From Wyeomyia smithii (Eukaryota > Arthropoda > Insecta > Diptera > Culicidae): a stretch of DNA of 64,000 nucleotides. Below the pieces are notes generated by a model. That model was not told the origin of the DNA. It did no database searches and saw nothing but the letters and a program-made list of their open reading frames with translations. The stretch spans positions 180,971,825 through 181,035,824 of the forward strand of contig NC_073696.1 in assembly GCF_029784165.1 (NCBI RefSeq). Direction: 5' to 3'. The first letter of the stretch is position 1; each line of letters starts with the position of its first letter. Below, piece after piece: positions 44,384-56,096 of this stretch. The translations under genes and the position numbers were made by a program.

Positions 44384-45480
44384 AAAAAAATGTCACGATT
44401 ACTTCAAGTGTTTTTGCACTTTACTCAATTCGTCACATCACACTGCAAGTAGAAGTGATTTAGTGTTGATTTCTCGATGATTAACACTTTCCAATGAAAT
44501 GATTTTGCGTTGAAAACTGGTTAATGGAAATCACCATCGTATTATAATGAATATCTCTTGTATTATCACTACTGTTTAAATCAATTGAATAACAGCTGCA
44601 ATTCCAATTGACAAACGTCAAAACCATTAAGCGAAACAAAGATAGTGACAATGGCGAACGATGCAAGCAGCTCATTTATCCAGAGATCGGAAATTTATTT
44701 GAGCGTAAGTTTTATTGAATGTTTTAAGTTAAAATAACAATAAAACGACTCGTTTACAGATCCTGAAATCAATTGCATCGATACAGTAACAGGGAACATC
44801 TCTAGGATCATTTTGTTATTAAATTAAAAATCTAAAATAAAATAAAATCTAAAATCTAAAATAAAAAGAAGTCTCTTGAATTTATTGCAAATTTATATAA
44901 TTATCCAACTGACCGACATTCCGTGTCTCAAACATAAGCATATCAACAAAGTTATGTTCAACAACAGAAAATAAAGTGATTTGCTGTTGATTTCATCGTT
45001 CTTTGCATTAATATATTTCGAAAGATTTTCATTCAACTCTGAAATGTTAGGCAAGTAGTGCGAATTCAATAGCAAATCACTTTACTTCGACGTGATTTTT
45101 ATTTACAGTGCACTGTGCGGGGATACAAGATGTGCAGATTTGTACACTGAAAATAAATTGCACGCTAATCCCTAATGCTCTTTACATATGAATGTCAATA
45201 AATGAATCTAATCATTCTATTATGTCGACCCATATCGATTTTTATTGGAATCCACTGTATTTTAACGTGCTTTGGCATTTGACGTATGTAAGCATTGAAA
45301 TCTGAGTGTAAAATGATTGATATTGGTATGCATGACATGGCAAACCGAAGTGTAAGACACTTGATTCTGTGCTGTGAACTGAAACGCAAGTGTATTCCAC
45401 GTAGATATGAAATGCTTCATCTATTAGCACAGAAGTAAGTGGAATCCACTTGGCAGTAACGTGTCGATTTTTTACAGTGT
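44384..45480. repeat. fragments of a CACTGTAAAAAATCACG-type MITE family
   Basis: Facing ends occur at about 44384 (CACACTATAAAAAAATGTCA), 45070-45112 (complement of CACTGTAAATAAAAATCACG), 45147 (TACACTGAAAATAAATTGCA) and 45480 (complement of TACACTGTAAAAAATCGACA). The pair 45147-45480 is a plausible complete 330-bp element; the others are fragments around ALKBH6 exon 1 and in its intron. Confidence 0.5.
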
Positions 45481-47529
45481 ATGAAAAATGAAGATTTTAA
45501 CAGTTCATGTGCAGATCAACGTTGCCAGTATGCCAGATAAATCTGGAATTTGCCAGACTTTTGTTTGCGCGCCCCACAAACATATAAACCCCAGAATCTC
45601 AGATATTTGAAAATGAGACAGATTTTTGCCAGATTTCATCCCCGCCGTCTCGCAAAAAGGTCATCATTGCGAGACGGGCCGTGGTAAATCTCATATATTT
45701 GCTGCGAAACCAACAGCTATGAAAATATTCCATTTAACTTGAAGTGGTTGCAAGAATAACTCTTCACTCTCACATTAGAAAGAGATAGCATGCTGCCATC
45801 CCCTTGCCTTTACCTACCTACACCCGGTGAGAGAAAAAAAAGGTCACTTTAAATTTTTTTTTGATTTTATTCAAAACTTAGTGGCAAGCAATATTAGACA
45901 GAATTAGACAGATTGTTTTCTGATTGTTGCTCTTCTAAATTTTAACATTGACTTTTTGCAGATTGCGGATATAAGATTTGACTCCTGAGCCATAAACGTC
46001 ATACCTGAAAAAAAAAAAATTAACAGATGTTTCTGTTTTACAAGAACGTCTGGCATCTCTGCCCTGATGTTTACGTTCAAATTGGCCCTGACCAGAGTCT
46101 ATGTTTAAGAGTCCCGCAAAGATGAAACCAAAGGAACCAAATCAGTGTCAAACGAGGGTACCAATCGAGCAATGTAAATAAACAGGGTGATAATGTTAGG
46201 AGTGGATGAAAAGTGTTGTAATTGAGCGTAATAAAGAATGTGTTTTTCCGAAGTTTTACCTACACATTTCAATCCAACATTAAACCTGTACACTGGTTCA
46301 CTTAAATTTAACAAAACATCACCGGTGTAATCTTTCAAAACTGTGTACCTTGTGAAGAATTTCAAAAAATGATATTCGCTTATGCATGATGAAAAACAGA
46401 ACTGTATAGTTCTTGGCAACAAACGGCACAAAAACTGTGTTGCCGAAACGATAGATTTTCTCTTTGCGGGACTCTATATACCATAGACTCTGGCCCTGAC
46501 GACTCTGTTGATATTGGTTTGGTTTTTACTTGCGAAAGTGAAGGAAGGAAATATTTTTGCTTTTGTTTTCGCACATAAATTGACAATTGCATATGAGAAT
46601 TCGCGTAGATGCGAACAGCCTTAAAAATCTCTTTTACTTGTGTCAGGGCCAGTTCTCAGGTATCAAGTTCAAATTAGAGATTTTTTTATATAGTTATAGA
46701 GTTTGTTAAATTTGAATCTACATCATTCGTTTCACAATAACCATACTAATTATACAGATAATTCGTGTTTGTCAGTAAGAATAAGTATGGATTTAAAACA
46801 ATACCAAATAGAAAAAGTTTAGTTTTTCATATTTTATCCATGAGCTACGTTATATCAAATACTTTTATTATTTAGTGCCCAGCTTGCGCTTATTATATCC
46901 CCGATTTCATTACACCGCATGATGAGTCTGTTGTGCTTTCCATGGTTGAGAAAACTCCTAAACCACGATGGACCCAACTATCTAATCGGAGGCTAATAAA
47001 TTACGGCGGGGTTCCACATCCTAAAGGAATGATAGCCGAAGAAATTCCGACCTGGTTGCGAAAGCTTGTTGATCGAATAAACAACATTGATGGAGTGTTT
47101 GAAGAAAGCAAACAGGCTAACCACGTTCTTGTGAACGAATATTTAGCTGGCCAGGGAATTATGCCCCATCTTGATGGGCCGCTATTTTATCCGACGATAA
47201 CCACTATCTCCTGTGGGTCACATACTGTTTTGGAATTCTCAGAATCACAAAACAGTGAACAAATAGGTACTGATAAGAAAGTAATTACTAAACTTTTGAT
47301 ACAACCTCGTAGTTTGCTCATACTGAAAGACGACATGTATCAAAAGTATTTACATTCTATTCAAGAAATTGATAGAGACGTAATTGATGAAAATTTTGCC
47401 AATTTGTCCAATTTACCAAACTGGGAAGCGGCAGTTAATATCGGCGATCAATTAACTAGAAGTACTCGTATTTCATTGACAATTCGACATGTGCCCAAAA
47501 CATCAAAATTAAAAATCAAACTTCATTAA
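44651..47529 (+). CDS. ALKBH6: alpha-ketoglutarate-dependent dioxygenase alkB homolog 6 (two exons)
   Basis: Exon 1, 44651-44704 (MANDASSSFIQRSEIYLS), donor GTAAGT; exon 2, 46876-47529, acceptor TTATTTAG, phase 0: 235 aa, close to the 238 aa I recall for human ALKBH6. It belongs to the AlkB family of Fe(II)/2-oxoglutarate dioxygenases; the physiological substrate of ALKBH6 is not well settled. Hallmarks: YYIPDFIT, PKPRWTQLSNRRLINYGG, HPKGMIAEEIPTWL, NHVLVNEYLAGQGIMPHLDG (the H-x-D iron ligands), SCGSHTVLEF and the C-terminal RSTRISLTIRHVPK containing the 2-oxoglutarate-binding Arg region. It converges on THOC7, 33 bp away. Its 2.2-kb intron holds MITE pieces. Confidence 0.9.
45521..46065. mobile_element. 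hAT-like MITE in the ALKBH6 intron (ATGCCAGA family)
   Basis: Left GTTGCCAGTATGCCAGATAA and, read inward from the right, CAGGGCAGAGATGCCAGACG. These termini match those of 23629-24045. The limits are approximate. No coding sequence. Confidence 0.5.
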
Positions 47530-47562
47530 CAACTTTTTCTTGTTTTATTTTTTAGAAATTAT

Positions 47563-48348
47563 TTAGCACATTTTTTCAGGAGAAGAAAGGATTACATCGT
47601 TGCCGTCTGGACTTGGCACATCATCGACAGTTAAAATTATTGGTTCTTCGTCACAAGACATTTTTTCATCTGCCAAATCTTGAACATCTGTTTCAACAGT
47701 ATCTAATTTGTTCTGAAGTTCGACAATTGATCTCATCAAAACAGTAAAATCCTTTTTCTTCGTTCCTAGCTTCCGTTCCAGTGAAGCCTTTTTTTCTTGT
47801 AGCTGATTTAATTCTTGTTTCAGCATATCCAATTCCTTAATTGTATTTTTTCTATCTGGTTGATGATTAATAATTTTCGCCAGCACATCGTATTCCATTC
47901 GATTCTTGCGAATCTTTTTGGCAAGTACTAAGTTTTGTTTACTTTGAATTATTTGAGATTTGGCTGTTTCTATTCCAGTTTCTATGGCATCGGATATAGT
48001 AGCGTAATTCTTAAGCTCTTGCTCCATCATACTCGCGCAAAAATCAGATTTTTTCATAGCAAATTCGCACTGTGCGAGCTGTGCTAACAATCGATCATGA
48101 ATAGCTTGACTGTAATTGAGGCTCCTTGTACATTGCGATAGAGATATGTTAATTTGACTAGTTTTACCTGTTTTCCGCGCTATCAGTCGAGTTACACCAT
48201 TTTACGAAAGTTTTCAACAAGTCGTTTAAACGGCGGTCATCACCAGTTCCATCTCCATCAATTTGTAAACGCCGGCGAATTACTTCCTCTGTAAAAACAG
48301 GTCATAGAATAAAATTTTAAAACTGGATATGTGCTCACCATCAGACAT
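47563..48348 (-). CDS. THOC7: THO complex subunit 7 (three exons)
   Basis: Exons (minus): 48348-48339, 48288-48168, 48109-47563; GT-AG introns of 50 and 58 nt; 225 aa (human about 204). THOC7 is a coiled-coil subunit of THO/TREX, which couples transcription to mRNA export in the nucleus. The N terminus MSDEEVIRRRLQIDGDGTGD with RLNDLLKTFVKWCNS is the family signature. It continues LAQLAQCEFAMKKS, LAKKIRKNRMEYDVLAKIIN and HQPDRKNTIKELDMLK, then long coiled coil to an acidic tail. For exon 3 an acceptor 12 or 15 nt upstream is also in frame; I chose ATTACAG because it gives a normal intron length. AATAAA (minus) lies at 47549-47544. Confidence 0.9.
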
Positions 48349-48749
48349 TGTGCTTTTTTGACCTGTTTATCACGCTCCAAAATGTTCAATTTGTTGAAAA
48401 TATAATCCTGCTTTCGAAACTTTTAATTTTTCTAGTGCTTGATTGTTTTATGTGGATTGCTTAAGTTTACAAATCTCGCGTAATTTTTAATAACTTTTTG
48501 ACGCGGGGAGTTTAGGGCAAAAAGTGCTGCCAGAATTTTCAATGAAAGGTTCGTTTGTGTGATATACACTAATAAAAATGCACACCTGAAACTCTTAAGC
48601 CTGTATCACACCACTCTTTGACCAATTGTCAAATGTTTGACCTTTTGTGAGAATGATCTGATTTATTTGACATCATGATTGTCGTTTGCCTCTGTTTACC
48701 ACATTTATAAAAGGGAGAGTGACAAACAATCATCTTTGACCAAATTATT

Positions 48750-49061
48750 GGGTTGATTAGCTACTCACGAATTTCTGATTTTTATATATCAATTAAAATA
48801 GTGTAATTTTCTAAGCCAAACGTGATGTTTTTAAAATTTTATAACATTTTCCTTTATTTTTAAATGAAGAATAAAAATCTCTCAAAATCGCTATAATGAC
48901 AGTTTCTATATGGGCGATCTGTCATTGTAGCAATTTCGAGCAGTTTTAATTCGTGATTTAAAAATTGAATGACAATGATAGAAATTTTTTGAAAATCACG
49001 TATTGGTCAGAAAACGCTGCTCTTTCAGATGATATAAAAACCTGATATAGCTAAACAACCC
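48750..49061. mobile_element. MITE family A, 312-bp copy
   Basis: Ends GGGTTGATTAGCTA and TAGCTAAACAACCC; the family hairpin core (AATCTCTCAAAATCGCTATA against TGTAGCAATTTCGAGCAGTT) lies between. It lies in the interval between THOC7 and the aminopeptidase exons. Confidence 0.75.
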
Positions 49062-49612
49062 AATTTTACTCAAATGCTGACTTCCGTGCAGGTACTCAAA
49101 AATAGGAAAATCACTTTTACCTAAAAGTACCTTCCCGCACAATACGGTTGATTTGCGTCAAAAATACGCATATTTGGGTAGTTTTACTTTTCTGTGTATG
49201 AATGTTCCGTTTTCCTGCATACAAATGGTTTTTATGGTTTTGTTGAGTACATTTCTGGTAGAGTGTACATGTCATAGCAATGAATGTTGCCAGATCTTAA
49301 GCTGTAAACTGTGTTCCAGGAAAAATCATGACAAACACATCTCGGGCTAACATTTTTCAGTACTCAAAACCAGCAAATATGTTATTTTATGTGCTATAGG
49401 TTTAGGTAATTTTTATGTTTTTCGCTAGCTCCATTTTATTAAATATGAAAAGTTTTCGTTGTCAATTTAGTGCTGGCCTTGCAATTCGTAGGATCGTATT
49501 TCACTATTAATGTTATCTGGAAACACTGTTCTCGACATACTTGCACTTGTGCCTTTTACGTTCGTATCATGGTAGTATAATGGCATTTGTTCGATCTTAT
49601 CTGCTGGTTAGA

Positions 49613-49619
49613 TATAAAA
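49613..49619 (+). promoter_or_regulatory. TATA-like box before the aminopeptidase first exon
   Basis: TATAAAA is 33 bp before the ATG at 49652. At usual spacing, transcription would start at or just before the ATG, leaving almost no 5' UTR, so it may be a chance match. Confidence 0.3.
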
Positions 49620-49651
49620 ATTCCGTGCTCGCGCAGAGGTTCTTTTCTTCA

Positions 49652-50056
49652 ATGTCCGACAAAGTACGTATAAGTAAACGAATATAAAGTATATTTTAGT
49701 AGAAATTAGCTTTGAAATTGCAATCCCGTGTAACTGTGTGCTTTCGCTTATTTATTTTTCACGTTTATTTTCCGTACTGCGGCTTGTGCAACATTACTCG
49801 TGGTTTGCTACTGCCGCGGTGTCTTCGTCGTCTTGGTTTCCTTATTGCTGGTTGCCTCCGCCACCGCTGCAAACAACCAATCAACGCTTGGATGATATTA
49901 CCCGCTTATTAATCTCCACCAACTTTCCTTCGAACCGCAGCGAGGTCTTGTGCTCGGTGTATATTCCTCCGAAGGTCAGGATGATGTGAAGTTCACCAAG
50001 TTCGCCCAGAAGTACAACGAATCAACAGCTGGGAAATTACTTGAGCAGATCAAAAT
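49652..50056 (+). CDS. leucyl (cytosol) aminopeptidase, first two coding exons only
   Basis: Exon 1, 49652-49663 (MSDK), donor GTACGT; exon 2, 49941-50056, acceptor CGAACCGCAG, donor GTATGT. The joined frame gives MSDKRGLVLGVYSSEGQDDV and then NESTAGKLLEQIK, matching the N-terminal start of M17 leucyl aminopeptidases (LAP3: KGLVLGIYS, AGKL). M17 enzymes are Zn/Mn hexamers that remove N-terminal residues in the cytosol. The catalytic domain is not visible downstream on this strand. Either the remaining exons lie beyond the window across a long intron containing COP1, or this is a gene fragment. The TGA upstream of exon 2 in its frame supports splicing. Confidence 0.65.
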
Positions 50057-50359
50057 GTATGTAGCCCGTTGATTAATTGTTTTCTATCTATTGATTTTCC
50101 GTTTACGTTTTATTGTTTGATCTTTGTTTTTTTTACTAATCTAAAATGGCAGAGAGTTCAATTGTTGCGAGAGTACATTGGTGCGATTATTCGACAATCA
50201 TTTGGTTAACATAATAGGTATAATGACGCATTCATGCAGTGAATAATCTTGTCGGCAAATACCAATTTATCACTGTTGTAGACACTATTATGTGGCATCA
50301 GCAAGGTGCGATAAGATTCGCAGTGGGCTAAAATATGTGTGAAATTGTATTGTATTTAC

Positions 50360-50625
50360 ACAATTTGAGAATTCTCGCTGAACATGTGAAAAGGGCCCAT
50401 GTGCCATATGTAAACAAGCCACAATTTCACGTTTTTCAATGAATACAAGCTTATTCTACTGGTACAAATAAGATTTTTTGATAAAGAGTGAATTCTTTTA
50501 TCAATAAATCTTATTGGTAAGAGCAGATTTCGCTTGTATTGATCAAAAAACGAGAAAATTTGGCTTGTTTACATATGGCACCTGGGCCCTTTTCACATGT
50601 TTGGCGAGAATTTAGATTACCTTTG
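50360..50625. mobile_element. near-palindromic MITE, about 90-bp arms
   Basis: The left arm (GAGAATTCTCGCTGAACATG, AAAAGGGCCCATGTGCCATA, TGTAAACAAGCCA) is mirrored by the right arm (TGGCTTGTTTACATATGGCA, GGGCCCTTTTCACATGTTTG, GCGAGAATTTAGA). The loop, about 50445-50530, has inner arms AATAAGATT / AATCTTATT. Such an element is expected to fold as one long hairpin if transcribed. Confidence 0.8.
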
Positions 50626-51044
50626 TTATTAATGAAGTAGAATTTTATTTGTTACATTTTTTTGTATAACAAAATTGTTGCACTGGTTAACGAAAAACCT
50701 TAAACATAAATACTAAAAACGTGAAATAACGCAAACGAAGGAAAGCTAAGATCTATGTCAACAATGGTGAATATTACGAAAGAAATGACACTTGATTTTT
50801 TTTGAATATTGGTTAAAAATGTGAATCTAGTATCATTGCGCACTTCTTGTGAAAAATAGTGTGAAAACTTACACTTGTCTGATGTGCAAATTGTAAAATG
50901 TAATCATAGGGCGCCAAATTTAATGTATATTAATGTTCTTTCTTGTCATTTATCAATCCAAATATTTACTGCCAGGTAGACGCCACGTTACGTAAACTTC
51001 AATTAGCGAAATAGTATTATACTGTTATTTACAGAATCGCAAAA

Positions 51045-52275
51045 AGCACAAAAATATATTGCTATAACGCGACACAGTTTCACATCTCAAGCTAAATATA
51101 TTGTCTACTTCTTTATATTTATCGACAGAGCCCACTGTCGTGTTCGCAGCGCTTAGTCGTTTGCAAATTCGTATCCATACATAATACGAAAAGGGTATAG
51201 GTTAGAACATAATTATAGCCAACCCTCCACGGTATCAGATGCACATTATTATTGGTACGCTGCACTGGGACCTTTAAGACACACAGCCGGCAAGAATTCG
51301 ACTGTTCTATCGATAGCAAACCGCACAATCAACGTCATTGTCGTTTTTCAACTAAGACTGCCATTAAAGTAGGTTAATGAAAAAAGTCTCGTTAGCTCGT
51401 TTCAGCGTATTTTCCAAAGTACAGTTTACTTGTAGAAGCTGGCTGTTCAATTCATTGTCCTAGTAGCCACGAATGTGACATGACAAAACGTAATTTCTGC
51501 ACCTCTTCTTCAATATGTTTTTGCACGACGTTTTTTACCCAAGAGAGTGCCTGCCATGCTAAACGGGGTTTTTTTCTTTTCCTGCCAGTGGCTTGTGGTT
51601 TGAGTACAAGAAGAATGGTACGAGTAGTGATATATGGCTGGTGCAATGAATTCGTTTTAAAGACCAATGTATAAAGTAATATTTGATATTATCTTATCTA
51701 AACGAATGACTTGCGCTTATCAGTCTGCTTCTAGCTTGATGTAAAATAAAGATTGAAATAATATTACAACAATTATGATCATGAATATGGAAACTTATTC
51801 GTCGGTTATATCTATCAAAATATTTTGGTTTTGGTACTTTGAAAACATAAAAAGTACAGTAATATTTTTTATTTTTATTTTATTTGTCAATTCTTTCAAA
51901 AAAAGTTATTGAGTGTTAGAGCATAGTGTTAAGATATGTGTCATACATTTCGATACACCGCCTAATAATAATTGCTTCGCAACAATATCATCGTCCGGAT
52001 AAATTTTAGCAATTCAATACACTGCATCGCTTCAAAAATTCGTCTTTTTGGTCGGGTATAATGAAAATGCTCCCTGTTTATTATGGCTGTCATCAGTGAG
52101 CTGATAGAAATATTTGGAGTCAGGGTATGTGAATAAAGTGCATCTGATACCGTGGAGGGTTGGCTATAATTATGTCCTATCTTATACCCTTTGCAAACGA
52201 TTAGGCGCATACTGAGGTAGATAATATATTCAGATTGAGATGTGAAACTGTTTCGCGATATTTTTGTGGGTCAAA
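51045..52275. repeat. large inverted repeat around an unrecognised 860-bp core
   Basis: The left arm, about 51045-51260, is the reverse complement of about 52125-52275. Shared words are GATACCGTGGAGGGTTGGCT, ATAATTATGT, TACCCTTT, TTTGCAAACGA and GAGATGTGAAACTGT. The right arm lacks about 60 bp. The core has a minus frame at 51452-51667 (RKRKKPRLAWQALSW, HIEEEVQKLRFV) of unknown identity. It may be a TIR element or an inverted duplication. Confidence 0.65.
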
Positions 52276-52350
52276 ACGATAACTTAAACTAATGTGGGAA
52301 CAAATATTAAATAGATGTATCCCGAGAAACACAATACTTCAATACTTATA

Positions 52351-52445
52351 AGGGGCCATCCACATACCACGTGGACAATCGTGGGGGGGGGTGTAATGTC
52401 CACGGTCCACGTAATGTCTTGCCACGTGGTATATGTATGGCCCCT
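52351..52445. mobile_element. 95-bp hairpin MITE (CCACGTGG arms)
   Basis: The 24-bp arms begin AGGGGCCATCCACATACCAC at 52351 and end with the complement (GTGGTATATGTATGGCCCCT) at 52445, with two mismatches. The loop is G-rich. Confidence 0.8.
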
Positions 52446-53279
52446 AACTGCATAATGCTTTGCTTATAATTTACTAAAAATTGAGGAATTTGTGAAAAAT
52501 ACATTACCTTAGCTTAGTTCAGCTTGACTGACTGCACATATCAATGGTAGCACTCAGTGATTGGTCCGAATCAGTAAAATTGCACAGTGAATCAACTGAA
52601 TGGGGTTGGGAGTAACCGACCATTCTCATTGTACGAGTTTTGGTGACTCAATACTTTGAAGTATAGGAAGTATAGGAGGTTTTTGTTAGTAGGGGAGGGC
52701 TCGTTGAACCAGGATTCACTTTGATAAGTGATGCGATCATACATATAACTTCTACCCGTCTCTATTTAGCTTTTATCCGTTTATTCTATATTCAGCCGGC
52801 TGATTAGAGAAGCACATTTAGCTTATTTATATTTGGTATCTGTTAAGACCAAGAGAACTCAACAATGCCTTTGGGGCCACGCACAGGTGTGCATGGTTTA
52901 TTTCAATAGAGAACAACATTGTTTAAATTTGCTGATTTGAGACTGATTTACACAATATTATGCTATTGGAGCCACGCACATTATTCTACACGATGCGGAT
53001 CTGATTTAAACCAATAAACCATATGAAGGCTTTTGGGGACATATACAAATGTGTGTGATTTACTTGAATGAAAACAAAAGGTTACTGGTTGCTGACAGTG
53101 GTCCATTCTCTCCGGCAGGGACGTCTCGCCCCGTCAAGATAGTCCGTCGCAACACACTGGTTGCTGAAACTATCTGACACCAAATTTTTTTTTCGAAAAC
53201 CGAAATTCCATGCAGCCCGCTTGGATGAATTATAGGATTTTTAAAGGCCAAACTTCCAGACTGAGCAACTTTGCATATA

Positions 53280-54086
53280 CAGGTCGGACTCGATTATCCG
53301 GAGACTCGATTATCCGGGGGCTCGATTAACCGGGGCTCGATTATCCGGAGAAAATGGTTCGATTATCCGGAGTATTTTTTGTTTCTGTATTTCTATAACG
53401 TACTTTTGTCTCCCGGGTCATTGGGAGGTTCGGGGTTGTTCATAATTGTAGCGGTACAAGCCCCGTTCCGCTTAGGCAGTTCATTTTTGGCAGCTTTCTC
53501 GTCGTTCCTTCAACCAATTCTTACTCAATAACCTCCAAAATCAGGGTATTGTGGTTTTTTGTTGCCAATAAGAACAACCGCTATTGGTAAACCGGTTTCG
53601 GAATCAAGGTAGGAACATATTCCAGTAATATAATGGCCATGATCATTGTAGTACTTAGAACCACAAGCAGGCCTGGCCCGGTTCTGTTCCGGATACTCTC
53701 GGATTATTGAACCAAAACTCATCAAACGAAATTAATAACGACTTCAAATCCGCAAAGTAGTCCATATCGAGCGTCTAGGTCGTTATAGGTCACTCAAGAA
53801 ATGGAAAAAACATGAGTGTTTGTTTTTACATCTTCGATATAACCAATATAACATAATTTATTATTACGTATATATGTATAACAAACGCCGACAAACAGTC
53901 TAAAGACAATTTTTAATTTTTTTCGTCGACACACGCATTATATACAATTTATTATAATAGAAAACTCACTGTGCTAGATGATATATATTAAAAATTTAAA
54001 TGAAAAAAAATGGCTCGATTATCCGGAAAATTCGATTATCCGGAGCGAAATGTTTTTCAAAACTCCGGATGATCGAGTCCGACCTG
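53280..54086. mobile_element. pogo/Tigger-like non-autonomous element, TA duplication
   Basis: CAGGTCGGACTCGATTATCC at the left, the complement with one change at the right, and TA on each side (53278-53279, 54087-54088). CTCGATTATCCGG is repeated four or five times just inside the left end and twice inside the right, as in pogo/Tigger elements. The interior shows no DDE transposase. Confidence 0.8.
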
Positions 54087-54399
54087 TACTATTTTTTTTT
54101 TTAATTATCTAGACTTGCATTTAAAAAGGACTGATGTTTTTTTTTTGTAAATCGATATATCTGAATAATGACGAGAGAAAAAAAGTCGTCAAGGAATAAC
54201 TTTGAGAAAGTTGTCTGAATTTCAATTTAAAATGTTGAGAAAAATAAATAATTGAGATACTACAACAACATTTTATCATAACCGTTATGTGCTCCACAAT
54301 AAAACATCCTTACGTGCCCCCAAAATGGTCCTTCCGAAAAGATTCTACTGGGGCTTCACTAATAACATAACTCTTTGGATGTTATGTGGTGGCCCTGAA

Positions 54400-54590
54400 T
54401 AGATTCAAAATGGCAACTGTGGTGGATTTACGGCCTATGAATGTCATCCCGGCTCCGAAAATACTCATATTGGGTGGTATTTGGCCATTTTTGGCTGATT
54501 TTCATGAACCAGAAGTTGCCACCTTGGATTTCAAAACGACGTCTGTAGTCGATTTCAGGTCATCCTGATTTCGGAAATACTCATAACCGT
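54400..54590 (+). repeat. degenerate two-unit repeat
   Basis: TTCAAAATGGCAACTGTGGT, GATTTACGG and CGAAAATACTCATA are followed by a second unit, TTCAAAACGACGTCTGTAGT, GATTTCAGG and GGAAATACTCATA. It looks like a mosquito dispersed repeat. Confidence 0.5.
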
Positions 54591-55034
54591 ATATATTACT
54601 TTTTAACGAGTTCTGAAATGTTTTTCGAATTTGGCTTTTAGATAGACAATTGAGTTGCCTGTAGATCTTCTGAACAAATCAAAATGGGTAATCAAATTTT
54701 AAGCGAAAAAAGTCTTTCGAACAGGAACTTTTTCATGACCAAAAATTTTTATGTGTTTTGCCTCTGAACTCACATGCGTCTCATCGACGTCAGTAATGAC
54801 AAGAATTAGAGAAAAGTTGTCAAGGAATGGCGTATAGAAAACCGTCTGAAATTCATTGATCATTTATTGAAACTCTTCTGAACATTTCAACATGTTCACT
54901 CTTAAGAAAAAAATTTTTTTCTAACAAAAACTTCTCTATTTGAAAATCTCAAATTCGTTCAAAATGTTAATATCTAATATTGTTGATGATTTATTTTTTA
55001 TTAATTTCAAACTGTTTGCTCAGGTACAAAAGTA

Positions 55035-55255
55035 AACAAAGCTACCAAAGCAAAGCCTTGGTGCTACAATCCGATTCGGAACTTGACCATCTGTTTCTTA
55101 TACACAGACATCGCAGCCGACTATTAAGCGTACAGGACAATTGCGGGGCTAGCGTTATGATCCTACTGATACTAACAGTCCCATCCCGAGACTCGAGCCT
55201 ACGACAACTGGCTTGTTAGGCCAGCATCGTACCTCGCGACCAACTGAGGAGACAA
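55035..55255 (-). mobile_element. tRNA-related SINE, same family as 32747-32957
   Basis: It shares GGTGCTACAATCCGATTCGG, GTACAGGACAATTGCGGGGC and the tRNA-like head (minus strand: CTCAGTTGGTCGCGAGGTAC, B-box-like GGCTCGAGTCTCG). Similar short words CAAAGCTACCA and CAAGCTACCA flank it, consistent with a worn target duplication. Confidence 0.7.
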
Positions 55256-55404
55256 GCTACCACTATCTTTGAAAAAGTGAGATTGAAAGATTCTGTGCGA
55301 TGGTCTATTAGAAGCGTTTGCCTTGCAACCCACGCCCACTTAGCAGTTGCATCAAATCGTCGTTCGAACCTTTGTTTACAAAAATGTTTACGTACATTAA
55401 AAAT

Positions 55405-55755
55405 CAGGGTGACCACTCTACCGGGAAAAGCGGGAAAAAGACGGGAAAACCGGGAAATTAGGCTTCACATCAGGAAAATCATCCTCCTGCATGGCTTCTA
55501 CTAATATTGCCAATGAACGAGTTGTAGTAAATTAATTCCTAGATTTGAAAAATATAAACAATTAAAGGATGAAAAATTTTTGAAAGAGAAATATTTCTCA
55601 TAGTTTCAATAAAACTATTCTCGCAAGGATATAAATAAACATGTAAAATTGATGTTTTTCACATATTTTTTTAAAAATAAAGCACCGAGAAAATTAAAAA
55701 CCTATCATCGGGAAAAAAGCAGGAAATCGAAAATTGATTTTGAGTGGTCACCCTG
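55405..55755. mobile_element. 351-bp hAT-like MITE (CAGGGTGACCACT)
   Basis: Perfect 13-bp inverted ends CAGGGTGACCACT / AGTGGTCACCCTG. CGGGAAAA words occur near the left end, as in hAT MITEs of this terminus class. No matching 8-bp duplication is visible. Confidence 0.75.
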
Positions 55756-56096
55756 CAACAAAAAACTCTTACTTGAGTCTATTCCATGTTTCCAATGTTT
55801 GAATGTAAGACCTGAATTCGAGTTGAGGGATTCTTCTACTTTTTCGAGTTTGGCGCTATACGTGAGTTATATATACTTAATCGAAATAATAACCGGTTTT
55901 TTTATTTTCTAGCTAAAACCTATCTCGTCCTTTTGAACTATTTTCAACAAGATTTTTTGCAAATTTTAGTAAAACTTCCTATGGTTTGCAACTCACGAAG
56001 ATTATTAATTATGTACTTATTAAATCTTACTTTACGCACTAATTTCATTTAAGTCATATGACTTACAATTTCCCTCGTCCAGAAGTTTTTCCAAGT

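Noticed and set aside
44384..45112. ALKBH6 exon 1 carried inside a transposon
   Set aside because: Facing MITE-like ends flank the exon, but these ends occur as several fragments nearby and no target duplication links them.
53525..53725. Minus frame inside the pogo-like element as a transposase
   Set aside because: It contains no DDE or CENP-B-type motif.
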